DNA of 64,000 nt from the NCBI RefSeq assembly GCF_003634935.1, contig NZ_RBXO01000001.1, positions 5,295,501-5,359,500 of the forward strand. Reading direction: 5' to 3'. Positions within the stretch are counted from its first letter, which is position 1, and each line of letters begins with the position of its first letter. Shown in pieces: positions 35,154 to 44,209 of the stretch. Source of the stretch: Saccharothrix australiensis (GTDB taxonomy: Bacteria; Actinomycetota; Actinomycetes; Mycobacteriales; Pseudonocardiaceae). A model generated the notes under the pieces. It had not been told where the DNA came from. It saw only the letters and a list, made by a program, of their open reading frames with translations, and made no database searches. The position numbers and the translations under genes are program-made.

Positions 35154-38100
35154 ATGCGACTCATCGGACGGGACCATCCAAGCGGGGTGCTGCGCGCCGA
35201 GATCGACCGCGCGGCGCGCAGCCACGGCGGGCTGGTGCTGGTGGCGGGTGAACCGGGCATCGGCAAGACCACCCTGGTGACCGGCGCCGCCGAGGAGGCC
35301 CGCCGGCGGGGCGCGCTGGTGCTCGGCGGCTCGTGCTGGGACTCCGACACCGCGCCCGGCTACTGGCCGTGGGTGCAGGTGGTGCGGGCGCTGCGCCGGG
35401 CCGCCACCCCGGACGAGTGGGCGTCGGTCGACCACGAGCGGCTGGCCGTGCTGCTCGGCGAGGCGCCCGCCAACCACGCGCCGGAGAGCTTCCCGCTCTA
35501 CGACGCGGTGACCTCGGCGCTGGTCGCGGCGTCCCAGCACCGGCCGGTCGTCGTGGTGCTGGAGGACCTGCACTGGGCCGACCTCGCCTCGCTGCGGCTG
35601 CTGGAGTTCGCCGCGCGGCACACGTGGTTCGAGCGGGTGCTGCTGCTGGGCACCTACCGCGACGCCGAGGTGGACGCCGACGGCCACCCGCTGCGCCCCC
35701 TGATGGCCCCGCTGCTCGGCCGCGCGACCTCGGTGACGCTCACCGGGCTGTCCGCCGCGGAGGTCGGCGAGCTGATGGCGAGCACGGCGGGCCGCGCGCC
35801 GGACGCCGACCTGGCCGCCGCCGTGCACCGGTGGACCGGCGGCAACCCGTTCTTCGTCGAGCAGACCGCCCGGCTGTGGCAGAGCGGCGCACCGGTGCCC
35901 GCCATCGCGCCCGGCGTGCGGGACGCGTTGCAGCGCAGGCTGTCGCTGCTGTCCGAACCGGTCGGCGCGCTGCTCACCACCGCGTCCGTGCTCGGCCGCG
36001 AGTTCCACCGCCGGGTGCTGGCCGCGACCGCCGCGCTGCCCGTGCCGCACGTGGACCGACTGCTCGACCAGGCCGCGCAGGCCCGGCTGGTGCGGGCGCT
36101 GGGCGCGGGCCGGTTCTCGTTCGCGCACGACCTCGTCCGGGAGACGCTGTACGGCTCGCTGGAGGACGTGGCCGCCCGGCACGCGGCCGTCGTGGAGGCG
36201 CTGTCCGGCGACCTGGCCGACCAGGCGATGCCCGGCGACCTCGCCCGGCACGCCCACCTCGCGGGCGAGCGGCTGCCCGAGGACCGCGCCGTGGACCTCA
36301 TGGTCGCCGCCGCGCGGGACGCGAGCACCCGCACGGCGGTGGAGGAGGCCACCGGGCACTACCGCCGGGCGCTGGACCGCGCCACCGACCCGCACCGGCG
36401 GCTCCGGCTGGAGCTGGCCCTGGCGCGCGAGCTGTTCCACTGCGGCTCCCCCGGCGACGCCGCCGGCCACTTCGACGCCGCCGTCGCCCTCGTCCGCTCG
36501 CTGGGCGACCCGCAGGCGCTGGCCCGCGTCGCGCTGACGCGCTACCGCTTCGCCGACCCCGACGACACCGGGCTCGCGCTGCTGCGCGACGCCCACGCCG
36601 CCCTGGTCGGCCCGCCGCCGGAGGAACCGCCCGAGGTGCTGGCGCGCCGGCTCAGCGTCCGGGTGGCGGAGCTGGCGCGGGTCGGGCAGGACGACGACGC
36701 GCTCGCCGACGGCCTGTGGGCCGCGCACGACACGGCGTGGGGCCTCGGCACGGCGGCGCAGCGGCTCGCGCTGACCGACGAGCTGACCGCGGTGGCCCGC
36801 CGCACCTCCGACCGCGGTTCGCTGCACTTCGCGGCGTCGCTGCGCTGGGTGGCGCTGGTCGAGCTGGGCGATCCCCGCTACCTGGACCAGGTGCGGGCGT
36901 TCGTGGCGGAGTCGGAGCGGGCGGCGCTGCCGCGGTTCGAGTTCGCGGCGTTGGTCGACCAGGCCATCATCGCGGCGTTCGGCGGCCGGTTCACCGAGGC
37001 GGAGTCCCTGCTGGCGCGGGCGGACGCGCTCGGCGCGGAGGAGAACACCGGCTTCCGCATGATGCACGTGCACCTGTGGTGGGCGCTGTACGCGTTGCAG
37101 GGCAAGTTCGCCGAGCTGGACCGGCTGGACCTCACCGGCTACCCGTACCCGGACCTGCTGCGGGGCTTGGGCGCGCTGGGCCGGGGCGACGTGGCGGCGG
37201 CCCGCGTGCACCTGGCGTCGCACGACCCGGCCGACGACCGCTTCCAGCGGATGTTCGAGCCGCTGTGGCAGCGGTTCCGGGCGCACTTCGCGCACGCCGC
37301 CGGCGACCGGGCGCTGGCGGCCGAGGTGCGCGCCGAGCTCGCGCCGCACCGGGGCCAGTGGCTGGTCTCGCTCTACGGCTGCGACCTCAGCGGGCCGGTG
37401 GACCTGTGGCTGGGCCTGGTGGACCTCGCGCTGGGCCGCCACGACGACGCGGTGGCGGAGCTGACCGCCGCGCTGCGCTCGGCGGAGCTGATGCGGGCCC
37501 GCCCGTGGGCGGTCGAGGCGCGCCGGCACCTGGTGACGGCGTTGCGCGCCACCGGTTCCCCGGTCGACGCGCTCGGCGCCGAGGTGGCCCGCGAGGCGGC
37601 GGCGCTGGGCATGCGGCACCTGGCCGACCGCGGACCGGCCGACGAGTTCCACCGCGACGGCGACGTGTGGTCGCTGTCCTACGCCGGCGCGACGGCGCGG
37701 ATGCCCGACTCGAAGGGGCTGCGCGACCTGCACGTGCTGCTGGGCAGGCCGGGCACACCGGTGTCGGCGGTGGACCTGCTCGACCCGGAGGCCGTGCCGT
37801 CGGCGCGGTCGGGCGGTGACCCGGTGCTGGACGAGGAGGCCAAGGCCGCCTACCGCCGCCGCCTCGCGCGGCTGGACGAGGAGATCGACCAGGCGCACGA
37901 CGACGACCGGGCGGCGGCGCTGGACCGCGAGCGCGCGGCCCTGCTGGCGGAGCTGCGCTCGGCCGCCGGTCTCGCGGGCCGCACCCGCCGGCTCGGCGAC
38001 CAGGCCGAGCGGGCCCGCAAGACGGTGACCGCGCGCATCCGCGACGCGCTGCGGAAGATGGACGAACGCCACCCCGCTCTGGCCGCGCACCTGCGGGAGC

Positions 38101-38156
38101 ACCTGTCGACCGGCTCGACGTGCGTCTACTCCGGACAGGTCCACTTCAGACTGTAG
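35154..38156 (+). CDS. Large STAND-type AAA ATPase (MalT/AfsR-like, no DNA-binding domain seen)
   Basis: 1000 residues. P-loop AGEPGIGKTTLV (about 31), Walker B VVVVLEDLHWADLASLRLLE (about 132-151) and sensor FSFAHDLVRETLYGSL belong to an AAA_16-type switch. A long TPR-like middle follows. The last 200 residues form a coiled domain (DEEAKAAYRRRLARLDEEID, ERARKTVTARIRDALRKMDE, TGSTCVYSG) known from other actinobacterial proteins of this class. The LuxR helix-turn-helix of MalT-like activators is missing, so it probably signals through protein contacts. ATG 35154 is followed at once by the RLIGRD ATPase start. Confidence 0.8.
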   Translation: MRLIGRDHPSGVLRAEIDRAARSHGGLVLVAGEPGIGKTTLVTGAAEEARRRGALVLGGSCWDSDTAPGYWPWVQVVRALRRAATPDEWASVDHERLAVLLGEAPANHAPESFPLYDAVTSALVAASQHRPVVVVLEDLHWADLASLRLLEFAARHTWFERVLLLGTYRDAEVDADGHPLRPLMAPLLGRATSVTLTGLSAAEVGELMASTAGRAPDADLAAAVHRWTGGNPFFVEQTARLWQSGAPVPAIAPGVRDALQRRLSLLSEPVGALLTTASVLGREFHRRVLAATAALPVPHVDRLLDQAAQARLVRALGAGRFSFAHDLVRETLYGSLEDVAARHAAVVEALSGDLADQAMPGDLARHAHLAGERLPEDRAVDLMVAAARDASTRTAVEEATGHYRRALDRATDPHRRLRLELALARELFHCGSPGDAAGHFDAAVALVRSLGDPQALARVALTRYRFADPDDTGLALLRDAHAALVGPPPEEPPEVLARRLSVRVAELARVGQDDDALADGLWAAHDTAWGLGTAAQRLALTDELTAVARRTSDRGSLHFAASLRWVALVELGDPRYLDQVRAFVAESERAALPRFEFAALVDQAIIAAFGGRFTEAESLLARADALGAEENTGFRMMHVHLWWALYALQGKFAELDRLDLTGYPYPDLLRGLGALGRGDVAAARVHLASHDPADDRFQRMFEPLWQRFRAHFAHAAGDRALAAEVRAELAPHRGQWLVSLYGCDLSGPVDLWLGLVDLALGRHDDAVAELTAALRSAELMRARPWAVEARRHLVTALRATGSPVDALGAEVAREAAALGMRHLADRGPADEFHRDGDVWSLSYAGATARMPDSKGLRDLHVLLGRPGTPVSAVDLLDPEAVPSARSGGDPVLDEEAKAAYRRRLARLDEEIDQAHDDDRAAALDRERAALLAELRSAAGLAGRTRRLGDQAERARKTVTARIRDALRKMDERHPALAAHLREHLSTGSTCVYSGQVHFRL

Positions 38157-38181
38157 CGACCGGTGCGGCGGATCGCGGGGA

Positions 38182-38226
38182 GGCCCCCGCACCGCCGTTC
38201 CCCTTCGGGGTGGCGGTGCGGGGGCC
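38182..38226. terminator. UUCG-capped hairpin 1 of the tandem array
   Basis: Arms GGCCCCCGCACCGCC and GGCGGTGCGGGGGCC enclose CCCCTTCGGGG, a second stem capped by a UUCG tetraloop. It lies between the STAND ATPase gene and the last array gene and can serve both. Confidence 0.8.
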
Positions 38227-38252
38227 CCGTCCGAGTGGTGCGACGACCGGCG

Positions 38253-38843
38253 TCAGGACGCCGGGGTGGGCAGCTCCAGGAGCGTGGTCTCCGAGCAGTC
38301 GGCCGCCGGACGCTGATCGGTCGACTCCTGCACACTCATAGTCATCAACGCCATCCAATAAAGAAAGTAACGGTCCTGCTGCGCGCCCTCGGGAGGCAGG
38401 TTGTCGTCCTTGCAGGCGGCGAGCTTACCTTTGGCCGGGTTGGCCGGGTCGAGGTCGTTGTAGGTCTTGGGGCCGAAATTCTCGTCCCGCACGGCCATCC
38501 CGCCCGCAGTGGTCCCCCCGCCCGTGGCCGAGCCGCTCGGGGTGTCGGCGAACCGGGTGGGCACGGACTTGATGCGGGCGGTCGCGCAGTTGCCGGTCGG
38601 CGGGGTCTGGTCCTTCGTCGTCACGGTGACGGTGGCGCTGAACTTGCGCTTCACCGGGTCGACCTTGCTGACACAACCCGTGATCGCCAGGCTGGTGATC
38701 GTCTCGGCCTTGTCCGCGTGGTAGAGCTTCTCCCACTTGGCGTCGTCGGTCGGGTGTGCTTCGCCGGCGGTGGCGGCGGTGGCGGTGGTGGTCAGGGCCA
38801 GCGCCACGGCGACGGCCACACTCGGAAGACTGGTCTTACGCAT
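38253..38843 (-). CDS. Secreted four-Cys protein, array copy 1
   Basis: 196 residues. Signal peptide MRKTSLPSVAVAVALALTTT, cleavage near ATA-GEA. The conserved core WEKLYHADKAETITSLAITG is followed by the first Cys and KVDPVKRKFSATVTVTTKD, then the second Cys in TGNCATARIKS. Two more Cys are in LAACKDD and AADCSET. Between CK-DNLPPEG and QESTDQR lies a copy-specific hydrophobic stretch, AQQDRYFLYWMALMTMSV. No family is recognised. The ATG at MRKTS is preferred because an upstream in-frame ATG (MSLRRSRRV) is out of frame in copy 2. Confidence 0.8.
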   Translation of the reverse strand: MRKTSLPSVAVAVALALTTTATAATAGEAHPTDDAKWEKLYHADKAETITSLAITGCVSKVDPVKRKFSATVTVTTKDQTPPTGNCATARIKSVPTRFADTPSGSATGGGTTAGGMAVRDENFGPKTYNDLDPANPAKGKLAACKDDNLPPEGAQQDRYFLYWMALMTMSVQESTDQRPAADCSETTLLELPTPAS

Positions 38844-39025
38844 TACTCGCCTCGATCGTCGTAGGGACATCGCGGCATCCGGATACACGCGACCAGCATT
38901 CCCGCCGCCATGCGCGCCCAAGCCCCACCCGCACAACAACCCACCATCCGGCGACACACCCCCACCACACCTCACCCACGTGACAACACCACCCGGCGCA
39001 AAGGTCACCGCTCACTTGCGTTGAG

Positions 39026-39068
39026 GGCCCCGCACCGCCGTTCCCCTTCGGGGTGACGGTGCGGGGTC
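39026..39068 (-). terminator. UUCG-capped hairpin 2 of the tandem array
   Basis: Same design as hairpin 1 with slightly different arms (GGCCCCGCACCG, CGGTGCGGGGTCC). It lies after copy 2 and upstream of copy 1 on the minus strand. Confidence 0.75.
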
Positions 39069-39095
39069 CCGTCCGCGTGAGTGCGACGACCGATG

Positions 39096-39683
39096 TCAGG
39101 ACGCCGGAGTGGGCAGCTTCAGCGGCGTGGTCTCCGAGCAGTCGGCCGACGGCCGCTGGTCGGTCGGCTCCTGCGCCTGGCCCCTGTTCCTCATCAGCAA
39201 CCAGGCGAAGAAGTCCCCGAACCGCGCGCCGCCGGGAGGCGGGTTGTCGCCCTTGCAGGCGGCCAGCGCACCCTCGGGCGGGTTGGCCGGGTCCAGGTCG
39301 TCGTAGGTCTTGGGGCTGAAGTTCTCGTCCGCGGCGACCGCGTCCCCGGTGATCCCGCTCCTCGACGTGAAGCCGACCGGGGTGTCGGCGTTCGCCGTGG
39401 GCACCGACTTGATGCGGGCGGTGACGCAGTTGCCGGTGGGCGGGGTCTGGTCCTTCGTCGTCACGGTGACGGTGGCGCTGAACTTGCGCTTCACCGGGTC
39501 GACCTTGCTGACACAACCCGTGATCGCCAAGCTGGTGATCGTCTCGGCCTTCTCGGCGCGGTAAAGCTTCTCCCACCCGGGGTCGTCGGTCGGGTGCGCC
39601 TCGTCGGCGGTGGCGGCGGTGGTGCTGGCGGTGAGGGCCAGCGCCACGGCGACGGCCACGCTCGGAAGACTCGTCTTACGCAT
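39096..39683 (-). CDS. Secreted four-Cys protein, array copy 2
   Basis: 195 residues with the same signal peptide and Cys frame as copy 1. The copy-specific insert is ARFGDFFAWLLMRNRGQA. The middle variable part reads ADTPVGFTSRSGITGDAVA, clearly different from the GSATGGG type of the other copies, and the following motif is ADENFS. One base is missing just before the ATG (CGAGTATG instead of CGAGTAATG), which shows that the upstream ATG is not needed. Confidence 0.8.
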   Translation of the reverse strand: MRKTSLPSVAVAVALALTASTTAATADEAHPTDDPGWEKLYRAEKAETITSLAITGCVSKVDPVKRKFSATVTVTTKDQTPPTGNCVTARIKSVPTANADTPVGFTSRSGITGDAVAADENFSPKTYDDLDPANPPEGALAACKGDNPPPGGARFGDFFAWLLMRNRGQAQEPTDQRPSADCSETTPLKLPTPAS

Positions 39684-39864
39684 ACTCGCCTCGATCGTCG
39701 TAGGGACATCGCGGCATCCGGATACACCCGACCAGCATTCCCACCGCCATGCGCGCCCAAGCCCCGGCCGGCACGACAACCCACCATCCGGCGACACCGC
39801 CACCGCACGTCACCCCACGTGACAACACCACCCGACGCACGGGCCACCACTCACTTGCGTTGAG

Positions 39865-39907
39865 GACCCCGCACCGCCGTTCCCCTTCGGGGTGGCCGTG
39901 CGGGGTC
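39865..39907 (-). terminator. UUCG-capped hairpin 3 of the tandem array
   Basis: Arms GACCCCGCACCGCC and GGCCGTGCGGGGTC around CCCCTTCGGGG. One arm substitution gives a mismatch in the middle of the outer stem. Confidence 0.75.
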
Positions 39908-39933
39908 CCGCCCGAGTGGTGCGACGACCGGTG

Positions 39934-40533
39934 TCAGGACGCCGGAGTGGGCAGCTTCAGGGGCGTGATCTCCGAGCAGTCGGCCGACAGCCGCTGATCG
40001 GTCGACTCCTGCGCTTGGACCTTCTTCCCCGCCAACCACAAAATGAGGTTGACGGGTATGGGATAGTCGGACCGCCGGCCGTCGGGAGGCAGTTTGCCGT
40101 CCTTGCAGGCGGCGAGCTTGCCCTCGGGCGGGTCGGCCGGGTCCAGGTCGTCGTAGGTCTTGGGGCTGAAGTTCTCGTCCGCGGCGACCCCGCCCGCGGT
40201 GTTCCCCCCGCCCGTGGCCGAGCCGCTCGGGATGTCGGCGAACCCGGTGGGCACGGACTTGATGCGGGCGGTCACGCAGTTGCCGGTCGGCGGGGTCTGG
40301 TCCTTCGTCGTCACGGTGACAGTGGCGCTGAACTTGCGCTTCACCGGATCGACCTTGCTGACACAACCCGTGATCGCCAGGCTGGTGATCGTCTCGCCCT
40401 TCTCGGCGCGGTAAAGCTTCTCCCACTTGGCGTCGTCGGTCGGGTGCGCTTCGCCGGCGGTGACGGCGGTGGCGGTGGAGGTGAGGGCCAGCGCCACGGC
40501 GACGGCCACACTCGGAAGACTCGTCTTACGCAT
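39934..40533 (-). CDS. Secreted four-Cys protein, array copy 3
   Basis: 199 residues, same frame. Its insert is the longest of the four (22 residues, beginning RRSDYPIPVNLILWLAG and ending KKVQA). The middle variable region is of the GSATGGGNTAGG type as in copy 1, but it is followed by AADENFS as in copy 2, so it looks mosaic, as expected from gene conversion within the array. Confidence 0.8.
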   Translation of the reverse strand: MRKTSLPSVAVAVALALTSTATAVTAGEAHPTDDAKWEKLYRAEKGETITSLAITGCVSKVDPVKRKFSATVTVTTKDQTPPTGNCVTARIKSVPTGFADIPSGSATGGGNTAGGVAADENFSPKTYDDLDPADPPEGKLAACKDGKLPPDGRRSDYPIPVNLILWLAGKKVQAQESTDQRLSADCSEITPLKLPTPAS

Positions 40534-40715
40534 TACTCGCCTCGATCGTCGTAGGGACATCGCGGCATCCGGATACACGTGACCAGGATTCCCGCCGCCA
40601 TGCGCACCCAAGCCCCACCCGCACAACAACCCACCATCCGGCGACACAACGCCACCGCGCGTCACCCCGCGTGACAACACCACCCGGCGCGCAGACCACC
40701 GCTCACTTGCGTTGG

Positions 40716-40757
40716 GGCCCCGCACCACCGTTCCCGTTCGAGGTGGTGGTGCGGGGC
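40716..40757 (-). terminator. Hairpin 4 of the tandem array, with compensatory changes
   Basis: The outer stem keeps pairing although several bases differ from the other copies (CACCACC with GGTGGTG instead of CACCGCC with GGCGGTG). The inner loop has become CCCGTTCGAGG. Paired changes suggest the structure itself is maintained. Confidence 0.75.
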
Positions 40758-40784
40758 TCCGTCCGAGTGGTGTGACGACCGGCG

Positions 40785-41396
40785 TCAGGACTCCGGGGTG
40801 GGCAGCTTCAGGGGCGTGATCTCCGAGCAGTCGGCCGCCGGCCGCTGATCGGTCGGCTCCTGCGCCTGGAGCATGTGCCGCTTCGCAAGCCAGACGAAGG
40901 CAGCCATCTGTCGCGCGCCGTCGGGAGGCGGGTTGTCACCCTTGCAGGCGGACAGCACAGCCTCGGGTGGGTTGGCCGGGTCCAGGTCGTCGTAGGTCTT
41001 GGGGCCGTAGTTCTCGTCCCGCACGGCAACCCCCGCCCGCGGCGTTCCCCCACCCGTGGCCGAACCGCTCGGGATGCTCGCGAACCCCGTGGGCACGGAC
41101 TTGATGCGGGCGGTCGCGCAGTTGCCGGTGGGCGGGGTCTGGTCCTTCGTCGTCACGGTGACGGTGGCGCTGAACTTGCGCTTCACCGGGTCGACCTTGC
41201 TGACACAAGCCGTGAAGGCGAGGCTGGTGATGGTCTCGGCCTTGTCGGCGCGGTAAAGCTTCTCCCACGGGAGGCCGTCGGTCGGCTGCGCCTCACCGGC
41301 GGAGGCAACGGAGGCAACGGAGGCAACGGAGGCAGCGGTGGAGGTGAGGGCCAGCGCCACGGCGACGGCCACGCTCGGAAGACTCGTCTTACGCAT
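40785..41396 (-). CDS. Secreted four-Cys protein, array copy 4 (first in transcription)
   Basis: 203 residues. The signal peptide end is lengthened by four 9-bp units (GAGGCAACG type) giving SVASVASVAS. The core differs slightly: LAFTACVSK instead of LAITGCVSK, and the variable insert is ARQMAAFVWLAKRHMLQA. It lies 170 bp downstream of the exporter permease gene, so the array may be read through from the flavin reductase-DrrAB genes or from a promoter in that gap. Confidence 0.8.
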   Translation of the reverse strand: MRKTSLPSVAVAVALALTSTAASVASVASVASAGEAQPTDGLPWEKLYRADKAETITSLAFTACVSKVDPVKRKFSATVTVTTKDQTPPTGNCATARIKSVPTGFASIPSGSATGGGTPRAGVAVRDENYGPKTYDDLDPANPPEAVLSACKGDNPPPDGARQMAAFVWLAKRHMLQAQEPTDQRPAADCSEITPLKLPTPES

Positions 41397-41565
41397 TACT
41401 CGCCTCGATCGTCGTAGGGACATCGCGGCATCCGGACACACCCGACCAGCATTCCCACCACCATGCGCACCCAAGCCCTGCCGACGCGTTCTCCCACCAT
41501 CCGGCGACACACCACCACCACACCTCACCCCACGTGACAACACCACCCGACGCGCGGACCACCGC

Positions 41566-42408
41566 TCACTTGCGGTTGTAGAGCCGCATCGTCAACGAGC
41601 CGCACACGACCGTGAACACCACGCCGTAGGCCAGCGTCCACGCCATCGCCTGCCCGTCGAACCCGCCCGCCATCAACGCCCGCACCGCCGCCACCAGCTT
41701 GGTGATCGGGTTGACGTCCACGAAGGCCCGCAACCAACCCGGCATCGTCTCCGGGTTGACGTACACATTGGACAGGAACGTCAGCGGGAACAGCACCAGC
41801 ATGCTGACGCCCATCACGGACTTCTCGCTGCGCAGCAGCAACCCGAACATGGTCCAGATCCACGAGAACGCGAACGAGAACGCCACCAGCACCGCCACGC
41901 CCAGCAGCACGCCGGTGAACCCGCCCTCGGGCCGGAAGCCGAGGATCAGCCCCACGACCATGATGGTGGTGGACGCGAGCACGTACCGCAGCAGGTCGCC
42001 CAGGATGTAGCCGACCATCGGCGCGGGCCGCCAGATCGGCAGCGTCCGGAACCGGTCGAAGACGCCCTTCTCGATGTCGCTGTTCACCGCGACGCCCGTG
42101 TACATCGTGATCATCACGACGCTGGTCACGGTGATGCCGGGCAGCAGGTACTGGAGGTACTCCCCCGGCGAGCCGGCCAGCGCGCCGCCGAACAGGTAGG
42201 TGAACATCAGGATCATCATCACCGGGAACGCGGTGACGTCGAACAGCTGCTCCGGCACGTGCTTGATCTTCAGCACCGCGCGCCACCCGAAGGTCAGCGA
42301 CGCGGACAGCGCGCTCGGCCGCCGGGGCGGGTGCGCCTCCAGCAGCACGGCGGCCAGGTCCGCCCGATCGGGCGCGGGCAGCAGCTCGGGTTCCTTGGTG
42401 ACGGTCAT
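41566..42408 (-). CDS. ABC-2 type exporter permease (DrrB-like)
   Basis: 280 residues with six predicted membrane segments and the ABC-2 features of DrrB/NodJ-like permeases ([60 protein letters not shown]). ATG 42408 overlaps the ATPase stop (ATGA). It exports a hydrophobic compound or peptide with the DrrA-like ATPase. The cargo is unknown; the downstream secreted proteins carry Sec signals and are not obvious substrates. Confidence 0.9.
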   Translation of the reverse strand: MTVTKEPELLPAPDRADLAAVLLEAHPPRRPSALSASLTFGWRAVLKIKHVPEQLFDVTAFPVMMILMFTYLFGGALAGSPGEYLQYLLPGITVTSVVMITMYTGVAVNSDIEKGVFDRFRTLPIWRPAPMVGYILGDLLRYVLASTTIMVVGLILGFRPEGGFTGVLLGVAVLVAFSFAFSWIWTMFGLLLRSEKSVMGVSMLVLFPLTFLSNVYVNPETMPGWLRAFVDVNPITKLVAAVRALMAGGFDGQAMAWTLAYGVVFTVVCGSLTMRLYNRK

Positions 42409-43352
42409 GCCGCCGCCTCCTTCTTGTCGGTCAGGGCAAGGAAGACCTCGTCCAGGCTGGGCTGGCCGAGGGAGAAGTTGTCGACGGTGATGCCCTCGCG
42501 CGCCAGCTGCGCCAGCGCCTCGGCGGCCTGCTCGGTGGCCCGCCCGGACAGGCGGGCGGTCAGCGCCACCGGGTCCGCGTCGAGCAGCACCTCCGCGTCG
42601 AGCACCCGCGCCAGCACCGCGCGGGCGTCGGGGCGGCGGTCGGCGTCCCGCAGCCTCAGGTGCACCGAGCCGACGCCGACGGACGCCTTCAGCTCGCCCT
42701 TGGTGCCCTCGGCGATGACGCGGCCGTGGTCGATCACCGCGATGCGGGAGGCGAGCTGGTCGGCCTCGTCGAGGTACTGGGTGGTCAGCAGGACGGTCGT
42801 GCCGTGCGCGACGACGGCGCGGACGATGTCCCACACCTGGTTGCGGCTGCGCGGGTCCAGGCCCGTGGTCGGCTCGTCCAGGAACAGCAGGCGCGGCGTG
42901 TTCAGGATGCTGGCCGCGATGTCGAGCCGCCGCCGCATGCCGCCCGAGTAGTGCTTGACCTGCTTGGCGGCGGCGTCGGTCAGGCCGAACGCCGCCAGCA
43001 GCTGAGCGGCGCGGTCCCTGGCGCGGGCGCGGGGGTGGCCGGTGAGCCTGCCCAGCAGGACCAGGTTCTCCGCGCCGGTCAGGTCCTCGTCGACCGAGGC
43101 GTACTGGCCGGTGAGGCTCACCAGCCGGCGGACCGACTCGGGGTCGGCGCGCACGTCGTGGCCGAACACCCGCGCCTCGCCGTCGTCGGGTCGCAGCAGG
43201 GTGGCGAGCATCTTGACCGTGGTGGTCTTGCCCGCGCCGTTGGGGCCGAGCAGCCCGTACACGGTGCCGGCGGGCACGGTCAGGTCGACGCCGTCCACCG
43301 CGCGGGTGCCGCCGAAGACCTTCACCAACCCGGAGGTTTCGATCGCGTTCAC
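42405..43352 (-). CDS. ABC exporter ATP-binding protein (DrrA-like)
   Basis: 315 residues: Walker [17 protein letters not shown]-loop [14 protein letters not shown], signature [12 protein letters not shown], Walker [13 protein letters not shown] and a C-terminal DrrA-type extension ([18 protein letters not shown]). GTG 43352 is chosen because GAGGAAGG precedes it by seven bases; an in-frame ATG at 43376 lies within the end of the upstream gene without a ribosome site. It forms an exporter with the coupled permease gene. Confidence 0.92.
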   Translation of the reverse strand: MNAIETSGLVKVFGGTRAVDGVDLTVPAGTVYGLLGPNGAGKTTTVKMLATLLRPDDGEARVFGHDVRADPESVRRLVSLTGQYASVDEDLTGAENLVLLGRLTGHPRARARDRAAQLLAAFGLTDAAAKQVKHYSGGMRRRLDIAASILNTPRLLFLDEPTTGLDPRSRNQVWDIVRAVVAHGTTVLLTTQYLDEADQLASRIAVIDHGRVIAEGTKGELKASVGVGSVHLRLRDADRRPDARAVLARVLDAEVLLDADPVALTARLSGRATEQAAEALAQLAREGITVDNFSLGQPSLDEVFLALTDKKEAAA

Positions 43353-43365
43353 TTCGTGTCCTTCC

Positions 43366-43914
43366 TCAGGAGACATAGGGGTGGGCGCGCCGGGCGGCGC
43401 GCAGCGCGGCGGCCCACCAGATCAGCTGGTCGAGCATCGCGGTGGCCGCCTGCCGGTGGTGCTCGGACTCCAGCGGGCCGTCGTCGAGCAGGTTGATCGC
43501 CACGCCGTCGCGCGTGGTCATGACGTGCAGCTCGGTGAACACCGTCCGGAGCTGCTCGACGGCGATCACCCCCGCCGACCGGTAGCCGTAGGAGACGAAC
43601 GCGGCGGCCTTGGCGTGCCACTCGTCGTAGGCGTAGTCGATCGCCTGCTTGAGGGAGGCCGGGAAGCTGCGGTTGTACTCGGGCGTGACGACGACGAACC
43701 CGTCGGCCCAGGCGACGTGGGCGGCGAACCGGCGCATCGCCGGCGTCGGCTGCTCCGGGTAGGACGGTGGGAACTCGAAGTCGACGAGGTCGACCAGCCG
43801 GACCTCGACCGCCTGCCGCCGCCCGACCACCTCGGCGGCCCAGCGCCCGATCCCGTCCCCGACCCGGCCTCGGCGCGTGCTGCCGACGACCACGGCGATC
43901 CGCAACGGCTCCAT
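43366..43914 (-). CDS. NADPH-dependent FMN reductase-like flavoprotein
   Basis: 182 residues with a flavodoxin-like fold: [20 protein letters not shown] at the phosphate-binding loop and [20 protein letters not shown], the family's FMN-contact motif. ATG 43914 has GGGGAGG upstream. It reduces FMN or quinones with NAD(P)H. It ends 13 bases before the DrrA start and so is probably the first gene of the exporter operon. Confidence 0.88.
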   Translation of the reverse strand: MEPLRIAVVVGSTRRGRVGDGIGRWAAEVVGRRQAVEVRLVDLVDFEFPPSYPEQPTPAMRRFAAHVAWADGFVVVTPEYNRSFPASLKQAIDYAYDEWHAKAAAFVSYGYRSAGVIAVEQLRTVFTELHVMTTRDGVAINLLDDGPLESEHHRQAATAMLDQLIWWAAALRAARRAHPYVS

Positions 43915-44050
43915 CCCGACACCTCCCCACACCCCACAGGCGCGAGACGCCCGCCGGCCGCCCGCCAGATCGGATCTGGCGGCGTGGCCCCGGCGCGCCT
44001 CGCGGGCCGCCGGCGAACCGCCGCACGACCCGACGCCGAACGGCTACGCC

Positions 44051-44134
44051 GCGCACGACCCCGCGCCGCACCGCCTCCCACGGCCCGGCACCGCGCACGA
44101 CCCCGCGCCGCACCGCCTCCCACGGCCCGGCACC
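44051..44134. repeat. Two copies of a 42-bp tandem repeat in the hisG downstream spacer
   Basis: A 42-bp unit beginning GCGCACGACCCCGCGCCGCA occurs at 44051 and again at 44093. The 295-bp spacer 43915-44209 otherwise holds only the hisG terminator and ribosome site of the flavin reductase gene. Confidence 0.8.
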
Positions 44135-44150
44135 GCGACCCGCGCGCACG

Positions 44151-44195
44151 AAAAAGGGGCGGTTCGCCCGAGGTCGTCCCCGGTCGAACCGCCCC
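44151..44195 (-). terminator. Intrinsic terminator of hisG with U-tract
   Basis: Arms 44156-44166 and 44185-44195 (GGGGCGGTTCG, CGAACCGCCCC) are perfectly complementary, and on the minus strand the hairpin is followed by five T residues. It lies 14 bases after the hisG stop. Confidence 0.9.
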
Positions 44196-44209
44196 GACGG
44201 CGGAGGAGG

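Larger units (their letters stand above)
38182..41578. repeat. Four-copy tandem gene duplication, period about 840 bp
   Basis: Each unit contains a minus-strand gene for a secreted four-Cys protein, its 170-250 bp upstream region and a UUCG-capped hairpin. Stop codons lie at 38253, 39096, 39934 and 40785 (spacing 843, 838, 851). The units end in GCTCACTTGCGTTG (39011, 39850, 40702), matching the 3' end of the DrrB-type gene (GCTCACTTGCGGTTG, 41564). The original duplication breakpoint was therefore inside the last codons of that gene. Confidence 0.9.

Noticed and set aside
38253..41396. Frames on the plus strand of the tandem array
   Set aside because: They repeat because the DNA repeats; only the minus frames have signal peptides, conserved Cys and ribosome sites.
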